From the NCBI RefSeq assembly GCF_000227135.1, contig NC_018261.1:1066333-1130332 (forward strand): a stretch of 64,000 bases of DNA, in the 5' to 3' direction. This document shows, piece after piece, positions 63,012 to 64,000 of this stretch. Within the stretch, counting starts at the first letter, position 1, and every line of letters starts with the position of its first letter. The translations under genes were made by a program, and so were the position numbers. Below the pieces are notes generated by a model, which saw nothing but the letters and a program-made list of their open reading frames with translations, did no database searches and had not been told where the DNA came from. Origin of the DNA: Leishmania donovani (taxonomy: Eukaryota; Euglenozoa; Kinetoplastea; Trypanosomatida; Trypanosomatidae).

Positions 63012-64000
63012 GCCGAGGAGAGGGATGGGGAAGGGCCGTCCTTGTCAGCGGGGGTGCGCTGCCCCGAAGAGTCGCGCGAAAGAGGGCGTTTTTGTTTTGT
63101 GGTCGACTTTATATAACGCCTATTTTGTTTTCCGTTGTTTAAAACGATTAACTGGCTCTGCGTTTCTTGTTCGCGCTGCACGCTAACAACCTGTGTGTGT
63201 GTGTTTGTGTCTGGAACACGGCCCGAGACACCTCTTCTCCCTAATCCGCAAGTGCTCGAGTCTGAGGCAGGGTGGGCTGGCGCGGAAACATCACCCGTGC
63301 TATCTAAGCGGCCTCCACCGCCGCGCAAACCAAGAAGGAAGCAGCACCACAATTATACCCTCGTCACCGGCACGAGGGCGAAAGAGAGACTGAGAGGGCA
63401 TATCCGGACACACGCTGCACCATCTTTCGGCATTCTTCGTGTACGCGTGTCTTGCTTTTTTTTTTTGCTTCTCCCTCGTAGCCCATGTGTCGCATGGATG
63501 CCGTTTGCCGTTCGTTGTTTTCTTACTCGGCGTCTGCCCTGACTATGGGATGTGCTCGCGCCTTCTCGCCGTACGCCGTCTACGCGGATGCTTCAGCTTC
63601 CGCTGCGCGGAGGCACTCGCGCAAACAAGGCACGTACTGTTGAGTACGCCGGCACGTCTCTCTTTTTTTTCGTGCGCATACGATACCTATGCGGCCGGTG
63701 TGGGGTTTTGTGCAACCTAATACACACACATACACACACGCGCTTGCCTTTTCGCCGCCCTGGTGTTCACGTTTTCATGCCGTCCATATTTTTCTTGTTT
63801 TCTTTCCCCCCTCTCTTCCTCTGCTTCTTGTGTGTCTCCTTCACGCAGCGTGTCCGCTCTGTAGCAGCCATCGAACTCTCCAAGCGCACCGCATCACGAA
63901 AGCACGTTCGTACACACGTGCACGCTCCTTCGCGGGAAACTAGTCCAGGCTCTTCGGTGTGCCTGTATACTCACCACGCTCATCTACTGCTCGACCCCTT
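63012..64000. other. Region downstream of BUD23
   Basis: No credible gene before the window ends. It presumably holds the BUD23 3' UTR and the start of the next spacer. T-tracts occur near 63457-63466 and 63662-63670, and (CA)-rich sequence near 63722-63740. Confidence 0.6.

Overview
The window reads as nuclear DNA of a trypanosomatid, most likely Leishmania. The coding regions are intron-free and GC-rich. All fifteen or so recognisable genes lie on the plus strand in one head-to-tail array, as in a polycistronic transcription unit. The spacers are long and rich in CT-tracts, poly-T, (CA)n and (TA)n, and suitable polypyrimidine/AG trans-splice acceptors precede many starts. Two copies of a short retroposon resembling Leishmania SIDER2 are present. 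I cannot assign species or chromosome from sequence alone.

Layout, left to right: RUVBL2 (AAA+ helicase); SUV3-like mitochondrial RNA helicase; a very large P4-ATPase lipid flippase; a 1,449-residue protein of unknown function with a mitochondrial-looking N-terminus; a CNNM/CorC-type membrane protein with CBS domains; a SIDER2-like element with an assembly gap; VPS52 (GARP tethering complex); NDOR1/Tah18 diflavin reductase; a WD40 protein; an unknown 580-residue protein; eIF3g; an unknown protein with a conserved C-terminal domain; an MFS-type transporter; GPI16/PIG-T (GPI transamidase subunit); and a 282-residue Ser/Thr-Pro-rich protein.

After that comes a stretch of about 13.9 kb (47857-61727) in which I find no convincing protein gene on either strand. 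It is full of poly-T and dinucleotide repeats. It also holds a GC-richer, possibly fossil coding island and the second SIDER2-like copy, inverted and with a minus-strand poly-A tail. The last gene is BUD23 (18S rRNA m7G methyltransferase), with an unusual internal insertion and an acidic/basic tail.

The genes do not form one pathway; this is ordinary housekeeping for a trypanosomatid array. The features most worth a second look are the gene desert as a possible centromere or replication-origin locus, the near-identical inverted SIDER2-like copies about 38 kb apart, the lineage-specific insertions in the P4-ATPase and BUD23, and the unknown proteins. No new defence or mobile system could be demonstrated.
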